Part shown: in pieces, positions 30,262-39,858 of the stretch
How positions within the stretch are numbered: the stretch's first letter is position 1
How the letters are laid out: every line of letters starts with the position of its first letter
From: CAVXXB01 sp963765585
GTDB taxonomy: Bacteria; Calditrichota; Calditrichia; JAJRVZ01
Length of the DNA: 64,000 bases
Direction of reading: 5' to 3'
Assembly (NCBI GenBank): GCA_963765585.1
Contig: CAVXXB010000015.1
Span: 124,001 to 188,000, forward strand
Program-made: the position numbers and the translations under genes
The notes under the pieces: generated by a model
Seen by the model: only the letters and a program-made list of their open reading frames with translations
Told to the model about the DNA's origin: nothing
Databases searched by the model: none

Positions 30262-31158
30262 ATGAAGAGTTTAATTATTCTATTTTCATTAATGACAATA
30301 TTCTCTCAGAATTCTATTTCTGCCGATTCTACTGAAACGTTAATTTATCGGTATTTTAAAGATGCGGATAAAGCAAAATCCGTTAAATTGTCAAAAAAAT
30401 TGGATGAAATTTCCGGATTGGCCGTCAGCCCGGATGGCCGTCTTTTTGCCCACGACGATGAGTTGGGAATCGTCTATCAATTAAACACAAAAAATGGCAA
30501 CATTGTAAAAAAGTTTTTTATTGGCAAGAAGAAACCAAAAAATGCAGACTTTGAGGGATTATGTATAGTAGGTGATGATTTTTATTTGATCACGAGTGAG
30601 GGCCGGATATTCCGATTTCCCGAAGGGGATGATGATGCGCATGTCGAGGTCAAAGACCTGGGAACCTGGTTAACAAAAGAACATAATGTTGAAGGACTGT
30701 GCTCTGAACCTGAGACAAATTCACTTTTATTAGCATGCAAGGGATTTGCCGGAGAAGAGTATGAGCAGAGTCGTGCAATTTATGCGTTTTCTCTTGATAG
30801 TCTTAGATTGAATAAAACCCCAAGATTTTTAATATCTATCCCCGAAATTATCAGTAAAAATCCAAGAGGATTCAGCCAAAAACTAGGCGAATTCTTTTTA
30901 CTTGTGGATCCAAAAAATTTTTCCCCTTCTGGAATAGAAAGACACCCGGTTACAGGTAATTTTTTTATATTAAGTTCGCAATCACGTATGATTATAGAAA
31001 TAGATCCACAAGGAGATATTTTAGGACTTATAAATTTAAAAAGTTCACCACACGAGCAGCCTGAGGGTATTACCTTTTTAAAAGATAATACGCTTGTCAT
31101 TAGTGATGAGGCTGGTGATGGGCGCGCGCGTTTGACCTTTTATCCGTTAAAAAAGTAA
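30262..31158 (+). CDS. Secreted SdiA-regulated-type beta-propeller protein
   Basis: 298 residues from ATG 30262: signal peptide (MKSLIILFSLMTIFSQNSIS), then a six-bladed propeller with ISGLAVSPDGRLFAHDDE, FEGLCIVGDDFYLI, NVEGLC and PSGIERHPVTGNFFILSS, as in the SdiA-regulated/phytase-like family. Those repeats carry acidic residues that could bind metal. Longer open-frame extensions upstream run into intergenic repeat sequence and are rejected. It is on the same strand as the kinase-like/barrel gene. Enzymatic activity is unproven. Confidence 0.75.
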   Translation: MKSLIILFSLMTIFSQNSISADSTETLIYRYFKDADKAKSVKLSKKLDEISGLAVSPDGRLFAHDDELGIVYQLNTKNGNIVKKFFIGKKKPKNADFEGLCIVGDDFYLITSEGRIFRFPEGDDDAHVEVKDLGTWLTKEHNVEGLCSEPETNSLLLACKGFAGEEYEQSRAIYAFSLDSLRLNKTPRFLISIPEIISKNPRGFSQKLGEFFLLVDPKNFSPSGIERHPVTGNFFILSSQSRMIIEIDPQGDILGLINLKSSPHEQPEGITFLKDNTLVISDEAGDGRARLTFYPLKK

Positions 31159-31363
31159 TTTGTTTTGTGTATTTTATCAAATTTGAACAAATCATTCCCG
31201 CCGGGGTGGGACACTTAAAGGCGCGAAGTCGTCTGATAATCATTAAGAGATTGGGAACTGGGAATTTCAATTTATATATTACTAGTGACAAGTTCCAAAT
31301 AACAAATTTTCCATCACTAATTTCTATTCTGCGACTTTGAGAGAGATAAATCATCAAGGTATA

Positions 31364-33991
31364 ATGAAATCCCTAATCAAGTATTTAATATTCATTCCAC
31401 TCCTTCCGGTTTTCCTGTCAGCCCAGGTAACACCTGTAGATAGTATTCAACCGGGCCAAATGGTTACAGTAGTTCCCGGCCCGGAATATAAGGCGGGATG
31501 GTTGCATGAAATATTTTTTGGAGAACACTGGCGGGAACTGTGGGCAACACCAATCGAAGTACCGGTTCTTGATTTAAATGAGTATGCCGGTGGACTCACC
31601 CCGCTAAAACGCGGGGGTGGATTTCAGACCAAATCCCTTCATTTTAAAGCAAATAACGGAAAGTTTTACAAATTCCGGTCAATAAATAAAGATCCCGAAA
31701 AAGTGCTGCCTCCGGAAATCCGCAACACCTTTGTCGCAGGAATCCTTCAGGATCAGATCAGCACCTCTCATCCGCTCTCGGCTGTCATTGCTTCACATCT
31801 CTTAACCGAAGCCGGTGTTCTTAATTCAGAGCCACAAATTGTCATAATACCAGATAGTCCGGTACTTGGAGAATTCCGCGAGGAATTTCGATTTGTACTA
31901 GGAACATTTGCTGAAAATCCCAAAGATGATACAGAGGATGAACTTATCTTTGCCGGGGCGGATAAGGTGGTCGATAGCTATAAGATTTTTGAAAAACTGG
32001 AAGAGGATAATGATAATCAGATCGATGCCCATGAATATCTGAAAGCACGTTTAATGGATGTCTATCTGGGTGATTGGGATCGCCATGTTGGGCAGTGGAA
32101 ATGGGCCAGATTCAAAGATGGAAAAAGGAAGGTGTGGTGGCCTATTCCTCGGGACCGCGATCAGGCTTTTTCCAGATACGATGGAGTATTTCCCTGGATG
32201 GCAGCCAAGGCTGTGCCTCAGATTGAGGGATTTAGTGATTCCTACCCACAGATAAATGATATTACCTGGTCTGGCAGACATTTGGATCGCCGGATTTTGA
32301 CATCGATAGATAAAACAGAGTGGGATTCAATTGCCAGTTTTATCAGGATTCGTCTTACTGATCAGGTTATTGAAGATGCCGTCAAACGAATGCCAAAAGA
32401 ATGGTTTGATAAAGAAGGGGCGTTTTTAATCTCGATATTGCGTAGCAGACGCGATCAGTTTATTGAAATGTCGCAAGATTATTATAAATATATGACGTCA
32501 GTCGTTTCCATTTACTGCAGTGATAAAAAGGAATACGCTGAGATCAATCGTGTAGATAATGAAACGGTATCAGTTCATATTTATAAAAAGTCAAAGAAAC
32601 CAGAGAGATTATTATATCAGCGTAGTTTTAACACAGACGACACGGATGAAATCAGAATAGAACTGCTGGGTGGAGATGATACGGCAATTATCCATGGTGA
32701 AGTCGATAATAGTATCGTTGTCAGGGTTATCGGGGGCTCAGGCAAGGATGTACTAATCGATAGTTCAAGAGTCAATGGATATGTGTTGAGCATTAACTCG
32801 CTCGACTATGCACGGAACTTTACATATTTTTATGATAGTGGAAATAAAACACAATTCAATGATGGACCATCAACGATAGTCGATACTAAAAAGGCCCAAA
32901 AGCCAAAACCTTATAAAGACGATGACAATGTCAATGAAAAATATGAACCACCTTATGAAGACCGTGATTACGATTGGAAAGGCGCGTCGCGTTTCAACTT
33001 TAATACTAACGACGGCTTTACCCTGGGAGCGGGCCCCGTCCTGATAAAACACGGATTCAGAAAAATACCCTATCAATATAAGTTATCCCTTATCGCTGCG
33101 TACGTTACAAATCTTGAAGCGGTAGTAGTGGATTTTAATAGTGAGTTTAATGTTAGAAATAACCAGAAATTAAACCTGGATATGCTAAAAAGAGTTGGTT
33201 ATACAAATTTTCATGGATATGGTAATGAGACGAACCGGGATTCCCACCTGGCGAATGAAGATTATTATATGGTTCGCTTCAATTTATTCGATTTTATTTT
33301 TAATTATAATTTTAATCCGGGAAAGAGTAGAAAATACTGGGCCGGTGTGTCAATCAATCATGGTGGGATTACATCAGATGAGGGCTCCTTACTTGATTCA
33401 TTGCAATTGGATAATGCAAATAAACGCACTTTCTATGGGCTCCATTTTGGATTAAAACTGGATTATCGCGACCATTTTTTTACTCCCTTTCAAGGATTTT
33501 ATATCGACATTCAGAGTTTTAATTATCCAAGCTTTTTAAATTATAAGCGGCATTATCATAAATTAATTGCCGATCTGCGGGGATATTACCAATTGGAATT
33601 TCTGACAACTTCTTCAATTGGTATGCGCATAAACGCGGAACAACTATTTGGTGATTATCCACTGCAGGAATCTGCTTTTCTCGGCGGGCAAAAAAATCTG
33701 CGTGGGTTTATAAGAGAACGTTTCGCCGGTGATGCACTGTTATACGGTAGTCTTGAGTTACGCAGTTTCCTGTTTCCGTTAAAAATCATATTTCCATCCA
33801 GATTTGGATTTAATGCCTTCGCAGAGTCTGGCAGGGTTTTTTATGAAAACGACCCGTCAAATAAATGGCATGCATCATATGGCGGAGGATTATGGCTCAG
33901 TTTTATGAACCGCTTTTTTACTATCAATGGTACCATTGCAAAATCAGAAGAAGATTTGCAATTCTACTTCACCACAGGATTTATGTTTTAA
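31364..33991 (+). CDS. Kinase-like (FAM20/HipA/CotH-fold) domain fused to an Omp85-type barrel
   Basis: 875 residues from ATG 31364 (AAGG five bases upstream). Signal peptide about 1-21. The N-terminal domain includes GGGFQTKSLHFKANNGKFYK with FRSINKDP (nucleotide-binding lysine candidate), then YLGDWDRHVGQWKW (DRH catalytic-loop-like Asp near 239) and PIPRDRDQAF (possible metal Asp near 266). This arrangement recalls GNMDRH...DNG in FAM20C-type kinases. The C-terminal 330 residues form a barrel with LGGQKNLRGFIRERF, the Omp85 RGF motif, and end in Phe. The kinase function is an inference from motif order. Confidence 0.75.
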   Translation: MKSLIKYLIFIPLLPVFLSAQVTPVDSIQPGQMVTVVPGPEYKAGWLHEIFFGEHWRELWATPIEVPVLDLNEYAGGLTPLKRGGGFQTKSLHFKANNGKFYKFRSINKDPEKVLPPEIRNTFVAGILQDQISTSHPLSAVIASHLLTEAGVLNSEPQIVIIPDSPVLGEFREEFRFVLGTFAENPKDDTEDELIFAGADKVVDSYKIFEKLEEDNDNQIDAHEYLKARLMDVYLGDWDRHVGQWKWARFKDGKRKVWWPIPRDRDQAFSRYDGVFPWMAAKAVPQIEGFSDSYPQINDITWSGRHLDRRILTSIDKTEWDSIASFIRIRLTDQVIEDAVKRMPKEWFDKEGAFLISILRSRRDQFIEMSQDYYKYMTSVVSIYCSDKKEYAEINRVDNETVSVHIYKKSKKPERLLYQRSFNTDDTDEIRIELLGGDDTAIIHGEVDNSIVVRVIGGSGKDVLIDSSRVNGYVLSINSLDYARNFTYFYDSGNKTQFNDGPSTIVDTKKAQKPKPYKDDDNVNEKYEPPYEDRDYDWKGASRFNFNTNDGFTLGAGPVLIKHGFRKIPYQYKLSLIAAYVTNLEAVVVDFNSEFNVRNNQKLNLDMLKRVGYTNFHGYGNETNRDSHLANEDYYMVRFNLFDFIFNYNFNPGKSRKYWAGVSINHGGITSDEGSLLDSLQLDNANKRTFYGLHFGLKLDYRDHFFTPFQGFYIDIQSFNYPSFLNYKRHYHKLIADLRGYYQLEFLTTSSIGMRINAEQLFGDYPLQESAFLGGQKNLRGFIRERFAGDALLYGSLELRSFLFPLKIIFPSRFGFNAFAESGRVFYENDPSNKWHASYGGGLWLSFMNRFFTINGTIAKSEEDLQFYFTTGFMF

Positions 33992-34385
33992 CCCACCCCC
34001 TCAGTCCCCCTCCCTCCAAAGCAGGGAGGGGGAAGATCATTATATCAAAAATATTCTTTGTATCTGAATCTCAAAGTCCCCTCCTTGCATCCCGTGAAAC
34101 GGGATGGAGGGAGCATTACCCACCCCCTCAGTCCCCCTCCCTCCAAAGCAGGGAGGGGGAAGATCATTATATCAAAAATATTCTTTGTATCTGAATCTCA
34201 AAGTCCCCTCCTTGCATCCCGTGAAACGGGATGGAGGGAGCATTACCCACCCCCTCAGTCCCCCTCCCTCCAAAGCAGGGAGGGGGAAGATCATTATATC
34301 AAAAATATTCTTTGTATCTGAATCTCAAAGTCCCCTCCTTGCATCCCGTGAAACGGGATGGAGGGAGGGGATTTAGGGGTGGGTC
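33991..34385 (+). repeat. Three tandem copies of a 127-bp C-rich intergenic repeat
   Basis: The unit ACCCACCCCCTCAGTCCCCC starts at 33991, 34118 and 34245, an exact 127-bp period with nearly identical copies. Each unit holds the hairpins CCCTCCCTCC-AAAGCA-GGGAGGGGGA and CATCCCGTGAAACGGGATG. The right end, GGAGGGAGGGGATTTAGGGG followed by TGGGTC, is an imperfect inverse of the left end, so a single element appears to have been internally triplicated. Because 127 is not a multiple of three, the same DNA reads open in all three frames; those peptides are artefacts. The spacer 33992-34458 holds nothing else. Confidence 0.92.
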
Positions 34386-34458
34386 ATTCATTTTATCAAA
34401 AAAAAACTTTATATTTTACCATATCATTCGTCCTACCTGATAAAACCGGAAAATATCC

Positions 34459-34971
34459 ATGAATTCTGAACACATCACGCAATTAATTGACCGATACCAG
34501 AGGCCATTGTTGTCTGTTATATATAAAATGGTGCACTCCCGGGAAACAGCCAGAGATATTGCGCAGGAATCATTTATGCGACTATGGCAAAAATATCAGC
34601 ATATCAATGATATTAAAAAATCATTCTATATTTTATATCGAATTGCTATCAATATATCGATTGATCATCTTCGAAAGGTTAAAAATCTACCGTTTAAAAT
34701 GAACAGTTTTATAGATGAAAAAACTGCATATAGTGACGATATCAATGAAATTTATGAGATTGTAATTCGATGTACATCCGAACTAAAACCAAAACAAAAA
34801 GCGGTATTTGTATTGCGGGATGTTGAAGGTTTTGATTTCAGCGAGATTTCAGATATTTTGAAAATGCCGGTTGAAAATGTTCGCAGCAACCTGAGTCTTG
34901 CCAGAAGAAATATAAAGAATCTGCTCGAGATTCAATACAATATAACACAGGAGTTTCTATATGAACTGTAA
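34459..34971 (+). CDS. ECF-type RNA polymerase sigma factor
   Basis: 170 residues. Region 2 includes ARDIAQESFMRLWQKYQHI and NISIDHLRKVK. Region 4 has LKPKQKAVFVLRDVEGFDFS followed by EISDILKMPVENVRSNLSLAR. It is short, as ECF factors are, with no region 1 or 3. It overlaps the next gene, a cysteine-containing membrane protein, by 11 bases, the classic sigma/anti-sigma arrangement. Regulon and inducing signal are unknown. Confidence 0.9.
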   Translation: MNSEHITQLIDRYQRPLLSVIYKMVHSRETARDIAQESFMRLWQKYQHINDIKKSFYILYRIAINISIDHLRKVKNLPFKMNSFIDEKTAYSDDINEIYEIVIRCTSELKPKQKAVFVLRDVEGFDFSEISDILKMPVENVRSNLSLARRNIKNLLEIQYNITQEFLYEL

Positions 34972-35599
34972 TCAAGTGATTGGGCAAGTACCACAGATTA
35001 TACGACGTGAGCTTAATGCAGATGAACGTGTGGTTTTAATAGGACATATCAAATCATGTGATACCTGTCGTTCTGAATATCATAAATTTTTAAAACTAGT
35101 GTATAGTATTGATTATAAAGTGGTGCAACCAGAGCTCGAACTGGAAAAGCATTTAATAGATATAACACAATTTGAAATTAAACAGCCAAAATCGATGGGA
35201 TACATATGGACTATCGCCGCTGCATTTTTGATTTTGCTTGTAAGTACTATAATTGTTCTACAAGTATCGGAAAATCCGGATATTAATGTTTCACCAGCGT
35301 ACAAGTCAATTTCTCAAAAATTGGTTAATGAGGAATGGGAAAATCTTTCTAATTTACTGCAGAAAGGTGCAATATTTAAAGAAGTTCCGGACGAAAAAAT
35401 CCCCCTCAACTTAATTCTATCAAAACTTGAGATCCTCGAACAAAAGGGAATCCATCAATTTAAAATAAATCAAACGGACACCCGATATTCAAACCAGGAA
35501 ATAAATGTCAACAAACTCATTGTAAAATTGAGAAAAGTAAAAAAATTTAAATCAGAAGTATCAGTTAGAGAGATCTCTGAGTATCTATTTTTTATATGA
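34961..35599 (+). CDS. Membrane anti-sigma factor with zinc-finger-like N-terminus
   Basis: 212 residues. The N-terminal MNCNQV and HIKSCDTCRSEYH supply the His/Cys set (HxxxCxxC) of a ZAS-type anti-sigma domain. One membrane helix (YIWTIAAAFLILLVSTIIVL, about 77-96) follows, and then a periplasmic tail. Translationally overlapped with the ECF sigma gene. It presumably sequesters that sigma factor at the membrane until a periplasmic signal is received. Confidence 0.82.
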   Translation: MNCNQVIGQVPQIIRRELNADERVVLIGHIKSCDTCRSEYHKFLKLVYSIDYKVVQPELELEKHLIDITQFEIKQPKSMGYIWTIAAAFLILLVSTIIVLQVSENPDINVSPAYKSISQKLVNEEWENLSNLLQKGAIFKEVPDEKIPLNLILSKLEILEQKGIHQFKINQTDTRYSNQEINVNKLIVKLRKVKKFKSEVSVREISEYLFFI

Positions 35600-35744
35600 C
35601 CTCAATAGTTTGTCTCTCGCAAAATATAAAGAAAATAAATTAGGAATTTGGAACTTGGAATTTATAATTAGAAAAATCTTTCATTCACTTCATAATCTGT
35701 TTCAGAGAGAAATGAAAAGATCAACGTAATCAAGGGAGGAAATC

Positions 35745-36290
35745 ATGCGAAAATATTTAGTTGTGCTCTTAATAGCCTTATCAACTATTCTTAGTAGTTG
35801 TCTTACGTTTTCCACTGTCAATTATCAAATTGAATTCAATGAGGATCTGAGCTCGGGTTTTGTAAAAATATCTTATATTAATATCCAATCCACCGAGGCA
35901 GATACAGCAAAACAAAAAAAAGATTTTAATGAATTGATCGAACTGCTCTTTGGTGATGATTTTCTTTTAGATAATATCGACGAGGGAATATATATAAAGG
36001 ATCGAAAACTTTATGAAAAAAACGAGCAACTGATCGCCGAATACAGTGGCATATTCAGAAGTTCCAAACTTGGTGCCGACGATATGAAAATCACAGAGAA
36101 TGAACGTATACTGCGCTTTGACAAAGATGATGGCGATATTGCCACATCAAATGGAAAAATACTTGAGACGAATGATTCGTTTATCTTCACCTGGCCCAAA
36201 GAAATGAGGAAATCACAATTTACAATAAAAAGGAAAACAGAGACGGCATACTCAATGCTGGATTTTTTTAATGAATGGAAAAATAAATAG
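35745..36290 (+). CDS. Putative lipoprotein of unknown function
   Basis: 181 residues. Leader MRKYLVVLLIALSTILSSC with a lipobox cysteine at about 19. The mature part is beta-rich and acidic, with no motif I recognise. A GGGAGGA site precedes the ATG. It follows the sigma/anti-sigma pair on the same strand after a repeat-containing spacer of 145 bases, so it might belong to that regulon; this is speculative. Confidence 0.65.
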   Translation: MRKYLVVLLIALSTILSSCLTFSTVNYQIEFNEDLSSGFVKISYINIQSTEADTAKQKKDFNELIELLFGDDFLLDNIDEGIYIKDRKLYEKNEQLIAEYSGIFRSSKLGADDMKITENERILRFDKDDGDIATSNGKILETNDSFIFTWPKEMRKSQFTIKRKTETAYSMLDFFNEWKNK

Positions 36291-36321
36291 TATTATGTGC
36301 TGCCATGATCGTTCAGTTTTT

Positions 36322-36445
36322 GACAGGGATAACAGGATAAACAGGTGAGTAGTAATTTTAGAGAATTGAAAATACGGGGCGAATTAATAAATTCAATATT
36401 AATATGTTAGAAAAAAATATATTATATTAATCCTGTTATCCTGTC
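36322..36445. repeat. Intergenic inverted repeat (GGATAACAGGA type)
   Basis: Left arm GACAGGGATAACAGGAT (36322-36338) and right arm ATCCTGTTATCCTGTC (complement GACAGGATAACAGGAT) enclose AT-rich sequence of about 90 bases. It lies between convergent genes and has no coding content. It could fold into a long stem and act as a bidirectional 3' structure, though there is no T run. Confidence 0.5.
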
Positions 36446-36495
36446 TAATTTATTATCATTATAAGATAAATTGATTAATACCATAGATGGATATT

Positions 36496-37842
36496 TTACC
36501 AGTTTTGTGGTGTCAAACCCTGAATCCGGTAATTAAACTCATGACTGAGATTATTTGCCCAATCCGCATCATTTGAATTTTTATACTTTGTCCCGTCTAT
36601 AGGGCCAACAGGTTTACCATAACTATAGAACCAGTTGAGAATAGGGGCACCTTGCTGACCAATTGATATCCAGTACCGGTCGGGAGTCAAACCCAGACCT
36701 TGTCCTGAAAAATTGAAAACAACCCAGTGATATCCCTGCTGCAGTTTCATATTGTCCAGAGAAACCATATCCGATCTGGCAGCAACCTGCCCGGGCATAC
36801 CATCATTGTCTTCACGTAATTCCAGCCAGATTTTGCCGGATCCACCAAACTTTTGTAATGCCAGTGAAATATCTTTCAAGAGCATTGGCTTTTTTAATTC
36901 GAATATCTGAGTGAATTGTTTTGTTCCGGTTACATATTCTGCAGTTTCGACCAAAAATGTCTTTTTTAATTTTTGTGATGTTCCTGTTTCATCCCCGACA
37001 CTTCTGCGGTTAAAGGCAAAATTGATTCCCTGAGGGAATTCCAGATTGCCATAAACATATTCCTTTGTAAATTTTAATGACGCCATAACCGACGGATCAA
37101 ACTCAGTTGCCTTTACAGCGACCGGCGTTTCCACTTTACTAAAACCGGCGGAAACCGGGGGTACCAATAATAATTTTTTAGGACCATATGTTTGTTTTAT
37201 ACCGGAGATAGATACCCGGTCGCTGGCAAAATTTGATTCAATGCTCTCCTTAAAACCAAGAACCGCGGTTGCGCCCTTTTGCCGGGTCCAGTGAACCATA
37301 CCATCATTTTCTGTTTCTGCATTATCCAGTCCAACCTCGACACGTATAAAGCGATTACTGACAAATAGTTCTGTTTGCTGAGGATCAAAAGGCATCCAAC
37401 CCAGATCGGAAAAATACACTTCAATCCATGAGTGTCTTCCTTCCGCCATGTTCAGCGTCATTACCTGCTTTCCAATTTCTACATCATAGGATTTTTTAAG
37501 AGTGACACCATTAACAATGCGGACAGGAATTCCCGAAGCACGCATCAATGCCGCAGCCAGGTGTGAGTAGTTTTGGCAATTTCCCTTGCCCGAAGTCATT
37601 GATGTTATTGCATCATAGGTATCCGGATCAAGTACGTAATTCATATTATCGATAATCCATGTAAGAATTTTCTGGACCGCATCAAACTGAGTTCTGGAAT
37701 CCTTTGTCAGGTTGTTTGCCAGTGATTTAATTTTTTCCGATCCGGATTGAACAAGGTCGGTGGCTTTGAGATAAATCTTAAAATCATCGGGCAATGAAAC
37801 TACCGGGAACGGAGCGGATGTTTCAATTTTGTTAAACTTCAC
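36496..37842 (-). CDS. Transglutaminase-like protein, main part (frameshifted gene)
   Basis: Contains the transglutaminase/protease-like core: GKGNCQNYSHLAAALMRASG (catalytic Cys), EGRHSWIEVYFSDLGWMPFD (catalytic His and Asp), followed by C-terminal beta-rich domains. The reading frame continues upstream without an ATG (NNIIKFTWEKPREPFQV), to the point near 37946-37954 where the signal-peptide fragment 37934-38194 leaves off. So the ATG at 37842 is probably not the true start. The joined protein would be secreted, about 565 residues. The substrate (peptide cross-link or peptidoglycan) is unknown. Confidence 0.8.
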   Translation of the reverse strand: MKFNKIETSAPFPVVSLPDDFKIYLKATDLVQSGSEKIKSLANNLTKDSRTQFDAVQKILTWIIDNMNYVLDPDTYDAITSMTSGKGNCQNYSHLAAALMRASGIPVRIVNGVTLKKSYDVEIGKQVMTLNMAEGRHSWIEVYFSDLGWMPFDPQQTELFVSNRFIRVEVGLDNAETENDGMVHWTRQKGATAVLGFKESIESNFASDRVSISGIKQTYGPKKLLLVPPVSAGFSKVETPVAVKATEFDPSVMASLKFTKEYVYGNLEFPQGINFAFNRRSVGDETGTSQKLKKTFLVETAEYVTGTKQFTQIFELKKPMLLKDISLALQKFGGSGKIWLELREDNDGMPGQVAARSDMVSLDNMKLQQGYHWVVFNFSGQGLGLTPDRYWISIGQQGAPILNWFYSYGKPVGPIDGTKYKNSNDADWANNLSHEFNYRIQGLTPQNW

Positions 37843-37933
37843 TGCATTGTTTGCTGTCAGGTTAAGGCTTACTTGGAATGGCTCCCGTGGTTTTTCCCAG
37901 GTAAATTTGATAATATTATTTCCATGCCTGTCC

Positions 37934-38194
37934 TTATTCTTCTCGATATTTTGAGGCTCTCAGCTGCGAGACTAGGCTAAAATCATTGATTTTTTGGGTA
38001 TAGGTGGCTGATGAAAAATTTTGTGGTTCTACAAATGACAAGTGAATAGTCACTGTTTCCGGAGTGGGTGTGATCTGCTGGATTAACTGATACTTAATGG
38101 TCGAGTTCTGACCGCCATTTAGCAGATAATTCTCTGCAGGAAGCTGGTTACACAATAATAATAAATATACAAATGGAGTGATAAATTTTAACAT
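37934..38194 (-). CDS. Transglutaminase-like protein, N-terminal signal part (frameshifted gene)
   Basis: 86 residues: signal peptide (MLKFITPFVYLLLLCNQLPA) and the start of a beta-rich N-terminal domain (TIHLSFVEPQNFSSATYTQK). The frame stops after ASKYREE, while the -1/+2 frame reads on as QNIEKNKDRHGNNIIKF into the transglutaminase part. A single missing base near 37952 would explain the break. Confidence 0.75.
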   Translation of the reverse strand: MLKFITPFVYLLLLCNQLPAENYLLNGGQNSTIKYQLIQQITPTPETVTIHLSFVEPQNFSSATYTQKINDFSLVSQLRASKYREE

Positions 38195-38330
38195 GAATTC
38201 CTCGACATATGATTTAATGATGAAAAATAGTAAGAAGCAGACTCTAATACAAACAGAATATGTATCACAAATTATAGATTTTTCATTAAAAATTGTATAA
38301 TTTGATTTAACTTGAACTATTTATAAATTA

Positions 38331-38354
38331 CTCGCGTTAAGGCGCTAAGTCGCA
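38331..38354 (-). repeat. Intergenic repeat, family CTTTGCGACTnAGCGCCT (inverted)
   Basis: CTCGCGTTAAGGCGCTAAGT and the following CGCAA form the reverse complement of the family member at 58546-58572. The spacer 38195-38511 otherwise contains only AT-rich text-like repeats (CTAATCTCTAATTACTAATT near 38428) and no gene. Confidence 0.55.
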
Positions 38355-38511
38355 AATTATCAAATAGAAATTAAAAATGAGGAGTTTGAAATGAATGAAA
38401 TATACTGCTAATTATTCATTCCTAATCTCTAATTACTAATTTCTAATTTTTATTCTGCATCTCTGCGAGAAATGAATTATCCAGGCTAAAGACCGAAGGT
38501 GGAAATATAAT

Positions 38512-39702
38512 ATGAGTGATATAATTTCAAAAGCCGAAGTTTTTGTAAGTGATTTTTACAGCAAAAAAATAGATAAGGATTTGTTGTTTCATTCCATAAA
38601 GCATGTACAACGTACCGTAAAAAATGTGCAGCTGCTGGCAGAAGAATCTGATCTGACAGCGGATGATACAGAAATTTTAATCCTTGCTGCCTGGTTTCAT
38701 GACACAGGACATTCCGAGACATACGATCGTCATGAACAAAAAAGTGCAGAAATTGCCAGAAATTTTTTACATCAGAATCAATATCCGGAAGATAAGATCG
38801 AAAAAGTTCTGCACTGCATCTGGGCAACCGACCTGGCTTATCAGCCGAAAGATGTGTTGGAGAAAGTAATTCGTGATGCGGATGTACTTCATCTTGGAAA
38901 AAAAAGTTTTTTTAAACGCAATAAAGAACTTCGAGAGGAATGGGAGACGATCCTCGGCAAAAAATATACTGATGAGGAATGGCTGAAATCAGATATAAAA
39001 TTTTTTACAGGTCATGAATTCCAGACAGATTATGCACGCCATGCATTCGCAAAACAAAAAGAATCAAACCTTATGAAGATTGAGCAAAAACTTGCTTTAA
39101 ACGAAGAAGGGAAATCTGATCCCATGAATAAAGATATTATAAATGACACTAATTTGAAGAAATTAAAAAAGACGAAAACACCGGACCGTGGAATTGAGAC
39201 CATGTTCCGGGTTACTTCACGTAATCATTTTACACTGAGTTCGATTGCCGATAGCAAGGCAGGTACACTGATTAGTATCAGTGCACTTATTATTTCGATC
39301 ATACTATCGGTGTTGGTTCGTCGTATTGAGGAACAGCCACAATTGATCATACCGACCATTCTACTCCTCGTCACTCTTCTGGGGACAATCATATTTGCTG
39401 TATTATCGACGAGACCCAAAGTGACGTCATTCAATCTGAACCGTGAAGATATAAAACAAAGAAAAGGGAATCTGCTGTTCTTTGGTAATTTTATGAATAT
39501 GTCGGTAGAAGATTATGAATGGGGAATGCAGGAATTGATGGACGACCGGGATTATCTTTATAATAATTTAATTCGTGACATCTATTATCTGGGTCTGGTT
39601 CTTGGAAAAAAATATAAACATCTGCGAATTGCTTATAATATTTTTATGTATGGACTAATTATCTCGGTAATTACCTACATTTTTGCCTTTTCAGCAGTAT
39701 AA
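38512..39702 (+). CDS. HD-domain phosphohydrolase fused to a PycTM (Pycsar effector-type) membrane domain
   Basis: 396 residues. The N-terminal HD domain has HSIKHV (His31), WFHDTGH (His63-Asp64) and RDADVLHLG (Asp122/124), so the metal ligands look intact. After a charged linker (about 190-225) comes the PycTM/DUF5706 domain: RGIETMFRVTSRNHFTLSSI, then DSKAGTLISISALI, with helices near 250-270, 278-298 and 378-394. In characterised Pycsar systems such a domain is an antiphage membrane effector gated by cCMP/cUMP. Here it carries an HD hydrolase instead of a nucleotide-binding domain. It is convergent with a cyclase-like gene (39859-40956). The immune role is inference. Confidence 0.85.
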   Translation: MSDIISKAEVFVSDFYSKKIDKDLLFHSIKHVQRTVKNVQLLAEESDLTADDTEILILAAWFHDTGHSETYDRHEQKSAEIARNFLHQNQYPEDKIEKVLHCIWATDLAYQPKDVLEKVIRDADVLHLGKKSFFKRNKELREEWETILGKKYTDEEWLKSDIKFFTGHEFQTDYARHAFAKQKESNLMKIEQKLALNEEGKSDPMNKDIINDTNLKKLKKTKTPDRGIETMFRVTSRNHFTLSSIADSKAGTLISISALIISIILSVLVRRIEEQPQLIIPTILLLVTLLGTIIFAVLSTRPKVTSFNLNREDIKQRKGNLLFFGNFMNMSVEDYEWGMQELMDDRDYLYNNLIRDIYYLGLVLGKKYKHLRIAYNIFMYGLIISVITYIFAFSAV

Positions 39703-39753
39703 AAAAGTCCTGGATTTAGTTCAAAATCTAATTCGTTTGAGATGTTCATATAT

Positions 39754-39780
39754 CTCTCACGTAAAGGCGCTAAATCACAA
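39754..39780 (-). repeat. Intergenic repeat, family CTTTGCGACTnAGCGCCT (inverted)
   Basis: CTCTCACGTAAAGGCGCTAA then ATCACAA is a degenerate reverse-complement member of the family, located in the 156-base spacer between the two convergent genes. Confidence 0.5.
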
Positions 39781-39858
39781 TTTATGAAATGAGAAATTAG
39801 AAATGAGGAGTAAGAGATGTGATTTGTCTTGTTTACATTTTTCAGAAGCTTCTCTATA

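Noticed and set aside
33991..34385. CRISPR array
   Set aside because: Units are 127 bp, contiguous and without variable spacers; no cas genes.
33865..34440. Overlapping open frames with repeated PPLSPPPSKAGRG peptides
   Set aside because: Produced by the 127-bp tandem repeat read in three frames; the same peptides recur because the DNA repeats. No ribosome-binding sites.
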